64,000 bases of DNA from Rhabdornis inornatus (taxonomy: Eukaryota > Chordata > Aves > Passeriformes > Rhabdornithidae), in the NCBI GenBank assembly GCA_013397075.1, contig VWZS01010169.1:1-64000 (forward strand), in the 5' to 3' direction. A model generated the notes under the pieces. That model worked only from the letters and a program-made list of their open reading frames with translations, did no database searches and was not told the DNA's origin. Positions 24,121 to 36,872 of this stretch are shown in pieces. The stretch's first letter is position 1; each line of letters begins with the position of its first letter. Made by a program: the position numbers and the translations under genes.

Positions 24121-26000
24121 GTGACTGTAAATAGAGCAACTAACAAGGTCCCATTTTACACCAGAAATCTGGAACAGACAATACAAACAAGTTAAGACCA
24201 GCACCATTGTAACTCGCCTTTGGCTCATCAAAACAACTTTGCAGGATTTTCCTATCACACATGGCATGCATTTTCTCCCTGCAAGCTTGCAAGCTTTCCC
24301 ACAAATTTTATTTTGTTTCTGTATCTATATAGCCCTTGCTACTTTTTAATCTATGCTTATTGCTACCTCTAAAAAGTGAGCAATTCACTGAAGAAATTAG
24401 GCTGTGGAAAAGATGGTGAAAAATTAGCATGAATATATTACAACGCTATGTCTAACCAAAGCTTTTTGTAGTAATTGAAAGGAACAAAACAAATAGTGTA
24501 ATTCACTACAGGGAAAGTCAGTTTACATTGTTTGGATTTGATTGGTTTTTTGCTAAACTAACAGCATGACATGTTTTATAATTACACTTTAGTCTTTCTA
24601 ATGTGCTGTGTTTTAGCAATCTTGCACAAATGCTAAACAATTGCATTGTCTTCGGCAATATTTTGAAGGTGCTAGAGCTGCTTTGTATGGGGGTAAAAAG
24701 GGAATATGTCTGGCTGCAGTATCATGGTAAGAATGCTGTTATATTGATGTGCACAATGGTGCCAGAAAAATCCCAGGGTTTTAAGATAAACCAATACAAG
24801 CCTGTAAAATATAAAGGGGTGTTCAAGCTCAGACCCTGGTTTATTGGCTAGGAGATCTGCGGTGGCCAGACTTGTGGCTGATCTGGGACCAGCTGTGATA
24901 GGATGTGAAGCTACAGCATCTCTATATCCTTGAAAGTCCCTCAAAGGTGTTAAGATGACAGAAACATCAACCATTTCTCCAGATGAGGCAGGGAGGGTGG
25001 AGGGTTTACTCCATGAAGAGGCAGAGCAGTCCTGTGCCTGGTTAGGGGTGGAGCCCTCCACCACGAAAGGCATGAGAGGCAGAGTCCTTCAGAGACAGAC
25101 ACCTGCAGTGGGGAGCAGGACATGATAGAAGAAAAACCACAAACAGCTGGTGTGGAGGCTTTACCTGTAATAATTTATATAGTCCTCCAAACCAGCCCTC
25201 AACAAGGTTCTCTCTTAAATTCATAATCAAACAAGTCAGTGGTAATCAGAAATGCAAGCTTGGGAACGAAATATTCAGCCTACAAATTGGAACACCTTAG
25301 GGATAGCAATACAAATACACTGAAAGAAACCCACTGGTACTAAAATCACTGGACTTCTGAATTATCCATGAAATGAAAAATGGCTCCCAGAGCTTTTCTT
25401 TCAAGGCAGTTACCAATTACAGTTCTCTATAGAAGAGTTAAAACATTTGGGCAGTAAAAGTTTTAAATGCTAGAAGCTATAATAGAAAAACATTTCTGTA
25501 CCAGGGATTGCATACAATTTCCTGTGCAACAAGACCTGAAGATAAACTGTTATATGCTGCTGCTTATGCACAGTTGTACATAAATAACACAAAGTTCATG
25601 CAGAGCTTCATATTATGAAGTTTACGTACAAAATCTTGCCATCTCACTAACTTTTCATGCTTACATTTGTAGTAAATTGAACCACCAAAACCAATCTGAA
25701 AGCAAGCAAAAAAGAAAAGCAGATGAAAAACCACAATACATGTTATGTAATCCAATTCAAAAGAGTAAAATTTTGTAAAAATTCACATCATAAGCTATCT
25801 GTGATGTGAATTTTATTCAGTTTTAATCACACTTTGTTACACATCCTAGTTACCCAATCACAAAAAGGGGACTTCCATTCTGTGGTTTTCTAGGGAATCT
25901 CAAAAAAGAGTTCTTCACAATTCTTGCAGAGGGAGATGGGAGGTTACTTTTTCCACTGTAAGATCACCTCTTCCATTGTGAGAGACTGGAAGAACTGCTG
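24121..26000. other. Unique stretch with weak exon-like signals on both strands
   Basis: On the + strand, acceptor GTGCTGTGTTTTAG (to 24616) and donor CATG|GTAAGAA (24727) bound 110 bases that are open in two frames. On the minus strand, a 133-codon frame (24672-25073) and a 62-codon frame (25042-25230) overlap. The latter contains the donor-like TTACAG|GTAAAG near 25165. No product is recognised, and AT-rich DNA produces such signals by chance. Confidence 0.4.
25778..25814. repeat. Perfect 13-bp inverted repeat
   Basis: AAAATTCACATCA (25778-25790) and TGATGTGAATTTT (25802-25814) are exact reverse complements separated by eleven bases, and can form a 13-bp stem. It is much shorter than a pre-microRNA hairpin. 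Confidence 0.85.
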
Positions 26001-26019
26001 ACTCGAAACATTTCATGTG

Positions 26020-26345
26020 TGTGGGGGAAGGTGCAGGTCAGGTCCTGCCCTCCAACCCCAGAGCCAGTATCCCAGATTGGCAGTGGCTGCCAATCCCTGG
26101 CATAGCCTAGGCAATGCTCCACACCTACCCCCCTGTAACCCAGCTCCTGAGTGGCCAAAGGACCAGAAGTCCCACCTGGGGGAAGGGCCTAGGAAGGCCA
26201 AGGGTATTTAAAGTATAAAATGAGTCAAGTGTTTCTTAATCCCCTTGGAATTCCTGTCAGCTAAACACCGTTGGAAACAGGAATTATAGCTATATTTGTT
26301 TCTTTCTCTCTGTCTTCTTCTTTTACTGCCCTCTTCTCTAAAGGT
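26020..26345 (+). promoter_or_regulatory. GC-rich island with TATA-like box, possible solo LTR or promoter
   Basis: From about 26020 to 26205 the sequence is clearly richer in G and C than its surroundings (CCTGCCCTCCAACCCC, CCCACCTGGGGGAAGGGCC). It then reaches TATTTAAAGTATAAAATGAG (about 26205-26224) and a pyrimidine-rich segment (CTTTCTCTCTGTCTTCTTC). GC-rich U3, TATA, then pyrimidine-rich is the general layout of an avian LTR or of a small RNA polymerase II promoter. I cannot find matching terminal TG...CA ends or a target-site duplication with certainty, and I recognise no LTR family. Confidence 0.25.
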
Positions 26346-28297
26346 GTTTTAAAATTCTGTAGGCTTGGAATTTGTGAGGTTGAATGGGGTAAGTTAATAT
26401 TTTGTGGAATGTTTTATGTTGATTGAATGTAGTGCTAAACCTTTTTCCAGAATGCTCTGATTTTCTAACATTGCTAGTGCAGTCTTTTTTTTTGCTTGTT
26501 TTGACCTCTTGAGAATATCTTGTCAGTATTTCTCCTATGCATCTAACTTAGAGTATGTTAACAGCTGTAGGCCCTTTTAAAAACCTCATTGAGTGAGTTT
26601 TGGGACTTACATTCATCATCTAGGTTAATTCTCCAGATTCACACCTATATTTAAAAAATGTATTTATAAACTAACAAAAATGGGAAGTTCAACTATAATA
26701 ACTCAGTTTTTCATCTGACTTTTACTTTGTATGGATACTTACGTGTTCAAGTTGCTGCACCTTCATTTCCCTGTATATGTATAAAGCATTGTAGCTGTAA
26801 AAAAACTATGAATGAAGGAGTACTATGCTTTCCAATAGAGCAGTCTTTAGCTCTGTTGGACTTTATGGCTTCAGACTATTTTAATGTATTTTTTTACAAG
26901 TCCCAAAGGTTTCATTTCTCATTTTATATTTTCTGTTGTGGTCTCTACAGATTTCAACATTGTGCTACAGGTATTGTATTCCAGATAAAACATTTGCATA
27001 GGTCTTATCTTCTGCTGTTAGTTTCCTTTAAATTTCAAGTTCTTGAGGAATTTGTAACTTGCTATAGTGTGCTACAGTTTATTCACAAATTAACTAATCT
27101 ATTTCATAGCTAATAATAGGCAAGCATGTATTTTTGCTCTTTATGACTGGGACTTGTGTATTAAATTATGTTTCTGAACTGTTTAACAGAAAGACAAGAG
27201 AAAAAATGCAAGGATGTTAAATATTCACCTTTAACACAAGGAATATCTAGTAATCCTAGATGGTAGCTTATAATAGATTTCACTCTCCTCTAGGCTCAAA
27301 AGGAATTTCAGGCATTTTTTGAAGTTCCTTTAAGTATGGTGTTATTATATTTAATACATAAATAAATATTCTTCTTATGTAGAGACCAAGTCATGTTTGT
27401 TTGGAGGCCTCCTTCTCCAGAACCGTTTCCTGACATCTCTCATTACTAATGCCCTGCATCGCAACAATACTGTTATTTAGTAATTGCTATTTATCTTTTG
27501 GAAACTCTAAATGTTGTGAGTTCCCTAACTAAGCTGTCCTAAATGGGGGTACTTTTGAGCAATAACTCATGTTTTTCCGGGAAAGAAAAACCAAACATGA
27601 TTGAGTTTTCAGTGATTTTTTTCCCATTCTACCCACCAAAAAACAGAAAGGACTCATCAGCGTATCAAACACTGGAGCCTACTTTTGTGCCCCTGTTTAT
27701 GTTCATGTTCACTTTGTCCTGTCAAAGCAGACATATCAAGGTTGCTTTTTGGTTAGTTGGAGTTTGTTTTGTTTGTTTTTTTTTAAATGATTGCAGTGCC
27801 AATCTCTTTGCAGCAATGTCCAGCCACGTAACTGTTAGGGGTAACAATCTGCAGCTTGAAAAACTGAGATTGGATATTGAGGGGGGGAAAGTCACAAGGA
27901 GGTAGTACTTTGCTGATATAAGTTGCACAGAGAGGCTGTGAAATCTCTCTCCTGGGCATCTTGAAGACTCTGCCAGACACAGACAGAGCTGCCCCTGTGC
28001 ACTGCTGGCAATAGCCCAGGTTCAAGCTGGAGGCTCCAACTGACACTTCTGTTATACTATGAAATAATTTCAGTCTCTTACTACATCCCAGAAGTAATAA
28101 TAGCTACTGTCTAGCACAGGAAATAACAGATTGTGTGCCTAAAGACTGCACACACATTACCTTTAAACCTTAGAGTGTTAAGAATAATGCAGTAAGAAAA
28201 AAAAGTCACTAATTCATTGGGTTTTGCTGATTGTATTTATACCCTTAATATTATTTTAACAATGGTCTTTTGTGATTTAGCAAATGCTATCTTGTGT

Positions 28298-28463
28298 TGA
28301 TCAAAGCGGACAAAGTCCTTTATAATGGGACCTGACCTTTGAAAGCTGTAAATGCTGTACAGTGTGTACTTTTGATCAGCAAAAGAAAGTAATGTATAGC
28401 AGCAACTTTTGAGAATTACAGATCTCTTGCAAGAAAATAAAAGGCCATTGTGTATACAATGGC
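28298..28463. promoter_or_regulatory. Cluster of TCF/LEF- and SOX-like motifs
   Basis: Within 166 bases: TGATCAAAG (28298-28306), CCTTTGAA (28336-28343), TTTGATCA (28371-28378), and the near-palindrome GCCATTGTGTATACAATGGC (28444-28463), which holds two inverted CCATTGT/ACAATGG SOX-type sites. This combination is typical of developmental enhancers. It is motif evidence alone, without conservation data. Confidence 0.25.
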
Positions 28464-30944
28464 AGAGAAGTTCAGCTTGTTAGTGATTTGACAAGAATGA
28501 TCCTCATGGTTTGATTTTCCAGAACTGAATGACTTGAACTCATTCATATTTGTGATAATTACCTTTACTCAGACATAAAGTCAGGTTGGAATTGCAATCA
28601 AAAGTATAAAATCAGAAGATCTGTATTGCAGGAATCTTTGCTCATTCATGGTTGATCAAACTGATTGTTCCATAAATCCTTATTGCTCTAATTTTTTAAA
28701 GGTCTTCCTTTTTCAAGATCTTCTGACAAATGAAAACTAACTCATGTTCCTCCACAGACCAGAGTAAATAGGTGGAAACACTGATGGAATTTGTACGGAA
28801 GCACAATTCCAGGAGATGGCTTATAATGAGGAGTGTTATCCCCCACTGTGGAGCAAGGGACAGTGACTAAGAGCTGACTACGCCTCTGACTCTGTCTCAT
28901 TAGTCATGAATTCTGTCCCTGGTTCACTCACAGTTGTTTCTGGTATTCCAGCAGATGTTCTGCAATAAGGCAAATAATCTATATAATACCTTTTAGTTTG
29001 TTTTGGTCAACAGAGTAAATATAGAAACTATTAGTATTATTAAATGTTGTTAATTACTGTATCTGTAAAAATGCTGCAACATTTTCTAATAAGCATACAT
29101 CTCAGTTGCAAAACAGCTTTAGTTCTATTGACCTTTTTTCCTCATTTATTCACTTCCCAGAAATAATTTAGAAAATAATTTCACTGGCAAATGTATTGGT
29201 AGGAAAAACATATTTCCGTAGGGTGTTTCAAATATTTGGATAAAAAAAAAATCAATCTCAAATGTAACCTGTTCCAAATTATGTGTTTGGCCAAAGAGGG
29301 AACAGGAATACAGAGCAAAGTAGACTATCAAAATGATTTCCAGGATGTCAGTAATAACTATGATTTTGTGCAAGGCCATGCACTGCAGCAAAATTCACTA
29401 TCCCATCCCCAAAAAAGATATAAATTTCACAAAGTAAGTTTTAGGACTAATTTCCCCATTCTCATAAATTACAGGTGTCTTAATCAATGAAGCAAAAAAA
29501 AACATTAAATGAACAAAGCTCCAGCTTCTTCCTTAAGATATTTTTAATCAGTGAGTATGGAGCATCTAGAAACAATAAAAAAGACTTTAGGCCACAGAGA
29601 AGAAAGGTCCTTGTTTACTGCACAGAGATTTATATATGGAAATTTAGTCAGTTTGCCTTTTGAAAATTTACTATGGATTGATCTGAAAAACTTTCTTGCA
29701 ATCAATGGCCAAGAAAGCTATCTCTTAAATTATCTTGTTTAAATGGTTGACAAGCATTGGATGAATCATAGGTTCATAAATAATAATCAGATTTTGCATA
29801 TAGAATGTTTTCTAAATAATGAAAATACTGATAATAAATTTTCTACACAGACTTTTCCACAGTTTCCATCCTAGTTCTTTCTATTGATGGTTAACTATAA
29901 GGCTTTCTAGAAATAATGACTAATCATTAACTAATCAGCATTTTAACTATTGGAATATATGAAGTTTTCTGGAACCACTGTATAAAAAACAGATGAGCAT
30001 GAATGTACTGATTCACAAATAGAGATGGAGAAACTTCTGTTAAAATTTTCAAATTGATATGAACAGCTGCTAATTAACTTAAGAGCATTTTGCACCTTCT
30101 TAGATGTCCAGTTCCATTCACCACTGAAGATATTTTAGGTCTTAAATACTCTTGTGCATCTAGACCTAAGATAATTGGCAGAGAGCAGATGAGGGTCTGA
30201 AGTGAGCAGAGAAAGGCCTAAGAATAGGGAATTTGTGAGGAGGTGATGGTATACTAAGGGTCTGCTCTCAGAATACAGGCTGTCAAGGAAAAACCAACTA
30301 TTATTTTCACTGTACAGGGAAAGGTGTTAATTCCTTTAAAATATAAAATGTTCTTATTCTTAGAAGAGATGTAGGAGTTCTGAATCATGGAATTTTTATT
30401 TTATTAGAGGAAAAAAAAGATTGGTTTATAGACTGCTGATGTCTTTAAACCAACAGGATTATAACTAGTGAAGGTTAAAAAATGATGTTGCTTTTATATA
30501 ACACGAGAAGATAGTTAAGAAGTGAAGAAGAATGTGGCAACCTGGTTATCATCAGGATAAAGAGCCCTGTATTCACCAAATATATTGGTGCACCATTTAT
30601 TAACATCACTCCCTCTCCCTACTTGCTCATAGACATTTACTGTAACTTCAAGAAATTGTGGACACTGATCCCTCATTGCCTCTTCTCTCCTCTTGCCTTA
30701 CTGTGTGTGTAAAAGCTTTATTGCCTAACCCCCTCCTTTGCCTCTTATTTATAGAGATAGCAGCCTTCAAATACTGAATGGTGCCTTTTTGTTCTGGGAA
30801 AATGTTTCCCATATCAAGGGCGCATTTAAACAGACTGTGTTCTTGGAGATCTTCAGTCGAGTATTTTCTGAACATCAGCTTTTATTTTTTTCTTCTTTTC
30901 ATTGTAAAATCTTGTAGAAAAAAAATTATAGCACTTGGTGTTTT

Positions 30945-30967
30945 GGGGGGGGTGGAGGGGAGGAAAG
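30945..30967. repeat. G-rich tract (G8TGGAG4AGG)
   Basis: Eight G, then TGGA, four G, AGG and AAAGG. This is a G-run cluster on the + strand inside AT-rich DNA, immediately downstream of T-rich sequence. Confidence 0.85.
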
Positions 30968-33900
30968 GAATAATTTGAAAAAGGAAGAAAAATGTGTCAG
31001 AACTGAATATATATGTGCCTTTGAATATCAATTAAAAACAATGACAAAAAAAATCCTACTTCTGATCTGTGGCATTTTGTGTATCTGAAATGGACTTCAT
31101 TTATAAAAACTCTCACACCTTCTGAGAGGCCTGCTTGAATTACCTGTGTCTCTGTGCCCTTCCTGCTGGAGTGCTGATTGAATGTTAGTAGATAGAAAAG
31201 CAGACCTAAGAATGTGACAGACAGGTCACCTTCTAGCCTGTATTCTTGTTTCGTACAGAATCACTTTGTCCAAACCAGTAAGATGTGTTCTGAAATGTGC
31301 CTCCCTTCTACCAATAGCTGATATGTACTTTACAGATGGAAATTTATTGGTGCAGTTATAACATCCAAGCCCCAGTTCATGTTCCGCAGGTATAACACTA
31401 ATTGCAGGAACAGCCAAGACACCTTTAATTAGGATAAAATCCATTGACTGCATATAGGATTTTTGTAAGAGTTGCTGAAGCAGGTTAATTAGGAATTCCC
31501 TGGTGACAAGGTATGTGTCTCATGGTTGCACTGAAATGCTCCTTGGTGCAGTAAAGCAGGCTCTGGCAATCAAAAGGCATGGATTTAGTAGGGTTTAACA
31601 CTTTGCAGTGAGATGAAAGTTTCAGAAACAATTCTGTCTTCTGCGCCTCCAGCATTAACCCTATTTGGGGAAAAACGGTGACAGAGATAGCAATAACTAT
31701 CATACAAATATCAGTGTAGCAGTCTATTTGCAAGCCACCAGATGCAGAACTGTTTGTCACAGGGACTGATTGCTAAGGTAACATGCAGCAGCAATACCAG
31801 CTAGTTTAGACTTCCATGAGCAGCTTATCATGGTTTCAGTAGTCCCTTCAGTTTACACTTAAATTCAATCAGGAAGAGCATGATGGCACAGCTGGAATAG
31901 CCAACAAGCCAATATGGAAATGTCCACTCCACTTTCAGGAGAATTAAATTCATTACTAATTTGTTTTGCTTGAGGTACTCATCATATAAAACAGGATATG
32001 GAGACAAAATATAGAACCACTGCAGGCATGCTGTTTTTCACACAGTGAAGGCAGACCAGCTCTTTTTTTTCTGGGCAGAGATCTCAAGAGCACTGCTGGT
32101 ACCATCTGGTGTGGGGCAGGGAAGGAGACTGATATAGGTCTTTAGTGAGGGATTAGATCATCTTTCCTTCATACATAGATTTGCCAATATAGCCATTTAC
32201 TTCTGAACTGTGAGTCTCCCCTGGGTTTATATTACTGTGACTGCTCTGTGCTGTTAACCCCATCTGACTCTGATAATTTCTGGAAGATGAGATAGCTGCT
32301 TTATTAAGGTCTCCAAAGATTTTTGTTAGAAAAAAGCCAATCTTAGGCAAGCCTGCTGTGAAAATAAACATTTTCCCCTCAGATTAAAACTTGTCTGAAA
32401 GAAAAGCAGCCAGTTGCATATCACCTATGAGACATAAAGGATCAGGGACACACTGCTGCCTGTAATGTGACTTTAGACCCAAGTGACACATAAGCATGAG
32501 CATGATGACTTTGGTTATACAGACAGTGTCAGTTTTCTCTCTGTTTAGATAAATACGTTTGAAATATACAGACTCCTTAAGGATTCCCAGCTCCTTGGCA
32601 CATCATTACAGCCGCCTTTAGAGGAGTGCCTAGAGGACACATTAGAATGACAGTACTGGTAACACAAGGTGTATCTCTGGTAGAGATAGGCCTTATGAAA
32701 GCTACATTCTGGGCAATCTGCCATAGAGTGTTTTTTGTTGTTTGTTTGAATAAGAGAAGTTCCTTGTCCTAAGAGTTATCCTGTTAGGCTTGCCTGACAA
32801 TGTACCTTAGGAGGCCACATGCTCTTGCAGTGGGCCTTCAGTCTTCTTTAGTGGGTGCTTAAAGGATGGAAATAATACATGGAATAGCAAAAGGGAGCAA
32901 TGTTTCTACCTGTGGCCAGAAACATGAGTATGTAGGTATTTTCTAGCCAATATTTTATCATCTCATCACAGAAGACAGACTTTGTGCCTGTGATAATGTT
33001 AGGCAAAGTGAAAGTGATCTGCAGTTAGGATGGCTTCATGTCAGCCCTGCGCAACACCCTGCTGCAGGCTACAGCAAGACACGATGATTTAAAAGGCATT
33101 TGGGATACTGTTGTTCATGTACCTGGCAATGCAGTAGCTCATAGCTAATTGAAAGAACACTTGATTGCCACACGACAGGAATTAAGCTTCAATTCCATTT
33201 TTCCTTAAAAAAGAAAAAAGTGAAAAAATATTTTCACTTCAGGCATTTAAAAATGCCATTCTTATATATAACATTAATTTTTGATTGAGCACCCTTAGTG
33301 GCCTGGGTGAATTTCTGGGTGGAGAACTGTGTGACTAATGGCAGTGAGGCATGCAGATCATTACCTATGCAAAGGTAATTCCTGTCCTGTCTACAGACAA
33401 AATTGCTCGACTGTCTGCATTTTAGGCCTGGGAAGTTTGCAACATGTAGGCAGCATATGTTTTACAACAATGGCAGGTGGGCACTGTTCATGATACAACA
33501 TTCATGACTCAGGAGGGTCTAGAGAGTAATTTCCCTGCTGACAGAGCTGTTGAGCAGTGTGTGGCCACCTAGTTGGGGAACTCCTCTGAAATAAACAGAG
33601 ACCCATATCTACTTTTGCACAGACGACAACAGAGTGCTTCCCCCAAAGGAATTATTATTCTGATGTTGGCAGGGAGTAATTATTGGGAGGATAATCAGCT
33701 CTCCCAAACAGGATGATCAGTTGATTTTAGGACAGCCATGGGGGCCTCCATTGCAAGGGCTCTTTCGACATCTTCAGCTGGATTGATTGAGACTCTCCAA
33801 ACCACTGTTCCACTTAATTTTTATAAACCAGCTGTTCTGCTATGGAACTGCCCCAGCACGTGTGATCACACATGTTAATTGCAGAAAAAACATCTCTCAA

Positions 33901-34434
33901 ACATCTTTACAGCTTAGAAATGACAATTTCTTCATCTTTTGGTATAGTTTATATTTACAATTATCTGTGTACAATCTGTGCAGCAGCAATTACCTGTGAA
34001 TCTCTAGGAGTTCCTACGCAGGGTGTTAATCAACACATAAATTAGATTAGTCATAGCGGGAGCTATCTGGGGGAATCTTGAGAACTGTCCAAAATCCCAT
34101 GTCAAGAGTTCCTGTAAGCATTAGTCAAATACTTATTTGTGAAGATGACTAGGAGCTGGTCAATCTCCAAGTCACGTCCATTTTCTCAAACCAGACATTT
34201 GTATTACATCGATGCCAATAACTTGTTGTCTAATTCTTGGACCAGTGACAGAGTTCACATTTTCAGAATGCTGGGTTTGTATAAAGGCACAGCCTTCATC
34301 ATCACCTACACCAGAATTACAACTACTGAAAAACGTTATTTTCACACATACAAGTTGGAATTTTAGTTCCATGTCTCTTGCCACACTATGACCATATAGA
34401 AAAATTTAGATCTAAAGTATTGTAATACTCTGTC

Positions 34435-34458
34435 AATAAAATCTTAAAAAAAAAAAAA
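34435..34458 (+). terminator. AATAAA followed by A13: polyadenylated-looking 3' end
   Basis: AATAAA at 34435-34440 is followed after five bases by thirteen A (34446-34458). That is closer than a genomic polyadenylation signal normally lies to its cleavage site, but a run of A after a signal is how a reverse-transcribed mRNA end looks. The upstream 300 bases include a 75-codon open frame (34139-34366) that I do not recognise. It could be a decayed processed pseudogene, or coincidence in AT-rich DNA. Confidence 0.2.
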
Positions 34459-36518
34459 GTTTTGGTTATTTATATTCTGTGTTTAGAATCTCTTTGCTCA
34501 TGCCAAGATTAAGCAAACAAAAGTGAACCAGTGAGGGGGAGTTAAACAGCCTTGCAAGCTCTGAAGAAGGTCCCCTTGAAGCTGATTTTTCATGTTAATA
34601 TCTCTTAGCACCAGCTGAGGGTGACAGGCTATAATGATCCCTCAGTGTTGGTTTTCTCAGCTAAGGGGATACTGGCCTAGACAAAAGCGATGTTCTAGGC
34701 CAGCTCCTGAGAGGAAGAGAGAAGCACCTTTGCTATTAGGATAGTCTATATTTCCATCATTGTCAAGGATATAATAAAAAACCTATTCTGTTTTTTACTT
34801 GTGATAGACTTAGATTAATGAATTCTGCTAACAAACCTAATTTGAAGTCCCTGATGCAGCAATAGTCAGCATTGCTGTGCAGGAATTTTAGTAGAGAAAT
34901 GAAAGACTTTTTTTTTTAATAGAGATATGCTGGACAGGTCCTTGGGTGTGTGTGAAGGGATATTGGCGACACATTTGGTATGGCCACTTGCATTAACATG
35001 TGAGAGATATAATCTAGTTATCATCACCCAGTGAGTTCATACCAAAATGCTGCATAGATATAGGGAGTGAGTACTACAATCACAGTAACATTTATACAAG
35101 CAGTAAATGCCCTTTGACATGTTTACTGAGTAAACATGTACTCAGGCACTGCTATCAAAGGCAATGTCAGTGTAAGGAGAGCTTTGTTGCCATCATCGCT
35201 TTAGAACCTACAACACAGAGAATAATCACTTATCTCTTAATGTCAGATTAATTCTATCTGTAAGAGCCATAAACATGGATTCATGGTTCCAAAGCAATCT
35301 TGAGTGCAGGTCTACTGGGGAAGAATCAAGGATTTACAAGGATGGCATAAATCTAATTTTTCATAACTTATTGCAGATATTGACTTGAGACTAGGAGACA
35401 ACAGCTGAGTTTTGTCAGTTTTGTAGCAACATGTCTCCTTATTTTAACCATGAACAAACATTAAAATTTCTCCATAACTGTTTTTATTCCAGTCCAGGAG
35501 CTGTCATCAGTGTAAATTAGTTACTCCACATTTACACAGGCACACCTGAAATCAGAAAGTTTTCTAGCAGCCTCATCTTCATCAAAACTTGAAGGGAAAA
35601 TAATTATATTTAATACAATAAAACTTCACTAAATGAAAGGATATGATACTTCAGTTTCATTTTCCCAAAGATCATTCACAGTGCTTTCCTTGTTCTTGTT
35701 CCCTAAATTTCCTGTCAGTTATATAACTCCTTTTTCTAGTTTCATAGGCATCACCATCAACTATGTTAAAAGTGCTCTTAACTTCTATTGAAATTCAAGG
35801 TCTCTGTGCCATGATATATCTTCTGTACATTTTCTTGAGATGTGTTCAAAAGACAGAATTAAGACAAATGTGCACTTCAGAGCTCAAAACACATTCAGTG
35901 GATTTAAGTTTAAAAGTTGATGCAGACACATCACTACAAGAATTAGATATCTTTCTACTCTTTTATTTAGAATGCCTATCTTTATAACGCAGGAGCTCAA
36001 CAATTGTGGTTTTATGCTTAAGCCTGATGTACAGGATGGCATTTGAACAAAGAGCTCTAAAGGAAAAAAATTCTTTGATGTGTTCACCAACAGCTTCTGT
36101 CAGTCTCTGTCAGGCATGGAGGAGCAAGGAGACTGTTCCAGATCTGGGAGTGGAGCTTGACTCTCTGTCTGCTATGGTATATGAGTCTGCACAAAATAAA
36201 CCCAAATTTTAATGGGCACGGAAAACCATTTAGGCTAAGAACTTGATCAAGAACCTGACATGGGTAACTGAATAAAACAAGCACAGTATTGAGTCAATTT
36301 ATGAGACTGAAATAAAGTAAGATCAGTTAGTCAAGTCTTTTGACAGAGGACAGCATAATAATCTGAGAGTAGCCATAAACTGAAAGTCAGAAAATGAAAT
36401 CAGACGTGCAAAAGAACCTCATGAATGGGAAACATTTTTTCTTTTTGTAGGTTTCATTGTATATACAAAACAAAATAATTGGGTTTATTCTTTTGTTCTC
36501 AACTGGTTAAGTACGATG
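34459..36518. other. Unique AT-rich sequence
   Basis: No recognised gene or repeat. The frames at 35763-35987 (+) and 36006-36212 (+) are short and unremarkable. Confidence 0.6.
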
Positions 36519-36872
36519 AATCACAGAATCATACAATAGAATTATAGAATGATTTGGGTAGGAAAGCACCCTCCAAATCTTCTAGTTCTGACCCTATTGC
36601 CACAAGCAGAGACTTCTCACTAGAAGAGGTTGTTCAGAGCCCCATCCTGCTTGGCCTTGAACATTTCCAGGGATGGGGCTTCCACACCGTCTCTGGGCAA
36701 CCTGTGCCAGTGTTTGCCACTCTCACCATAAAGAACTTCTACCCAACATATAAAATCTGAACCTACCCCTTTTTCAATTTATAGTCATTATCGTTCTATC
36801 TCTACATGCCATTGTCAAAAGTCCCTCTCCATCTTTCTTGTAGTCCCCCTTTAATTACTGAGTCAACTCTGT
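36519..36872 (-). mobile_element. CR1 LINE 3' fragment
   Basis: The tail is seen as AATCACAGAATCATACAATAGAATTATAGAATGATTTGGG, followed by a body with CCCCATCCTGCTTGGCCTTGAAC, CTTCCACACCGTCTCTGGGCAACCTGTGCCAG and CTCACCATAAAGAACTTCT. It resembles the element at 54646-54905 more than the others, because both carry the 'CAGAGCCCCATCC' and 'CTTGAACA' blocks. The two probably belong to one subfamily. Minus orientation, truncated near 36872. Confidence 0.88.

Larger units (their letters stand above)
26346..34138. other. Long unique AT-rich stretch
   Basis: Free of CR1. Open frames of 128 codons (26727-27113) and 120 codons (27543-27905) on the + strand are low-complexity or hydrophobic translations of AT-rich DNA. 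Minus-strand frames at 31226-31453 and 31485-31760 look somewhat protein-like but have no recognisable domain. 33640-33790 is moderately GC-richer. No RNA gene seen. Confidence 0.55.

Noticed and set aside
25042..25230. Minus-strand frame with a hydrophobic, WF-containing stretch as a retroviral envelope remnant
   Set aside because: Too short, no neighbouring retroviral domains, and no clear paired LTRs. The resemblance is not specific.
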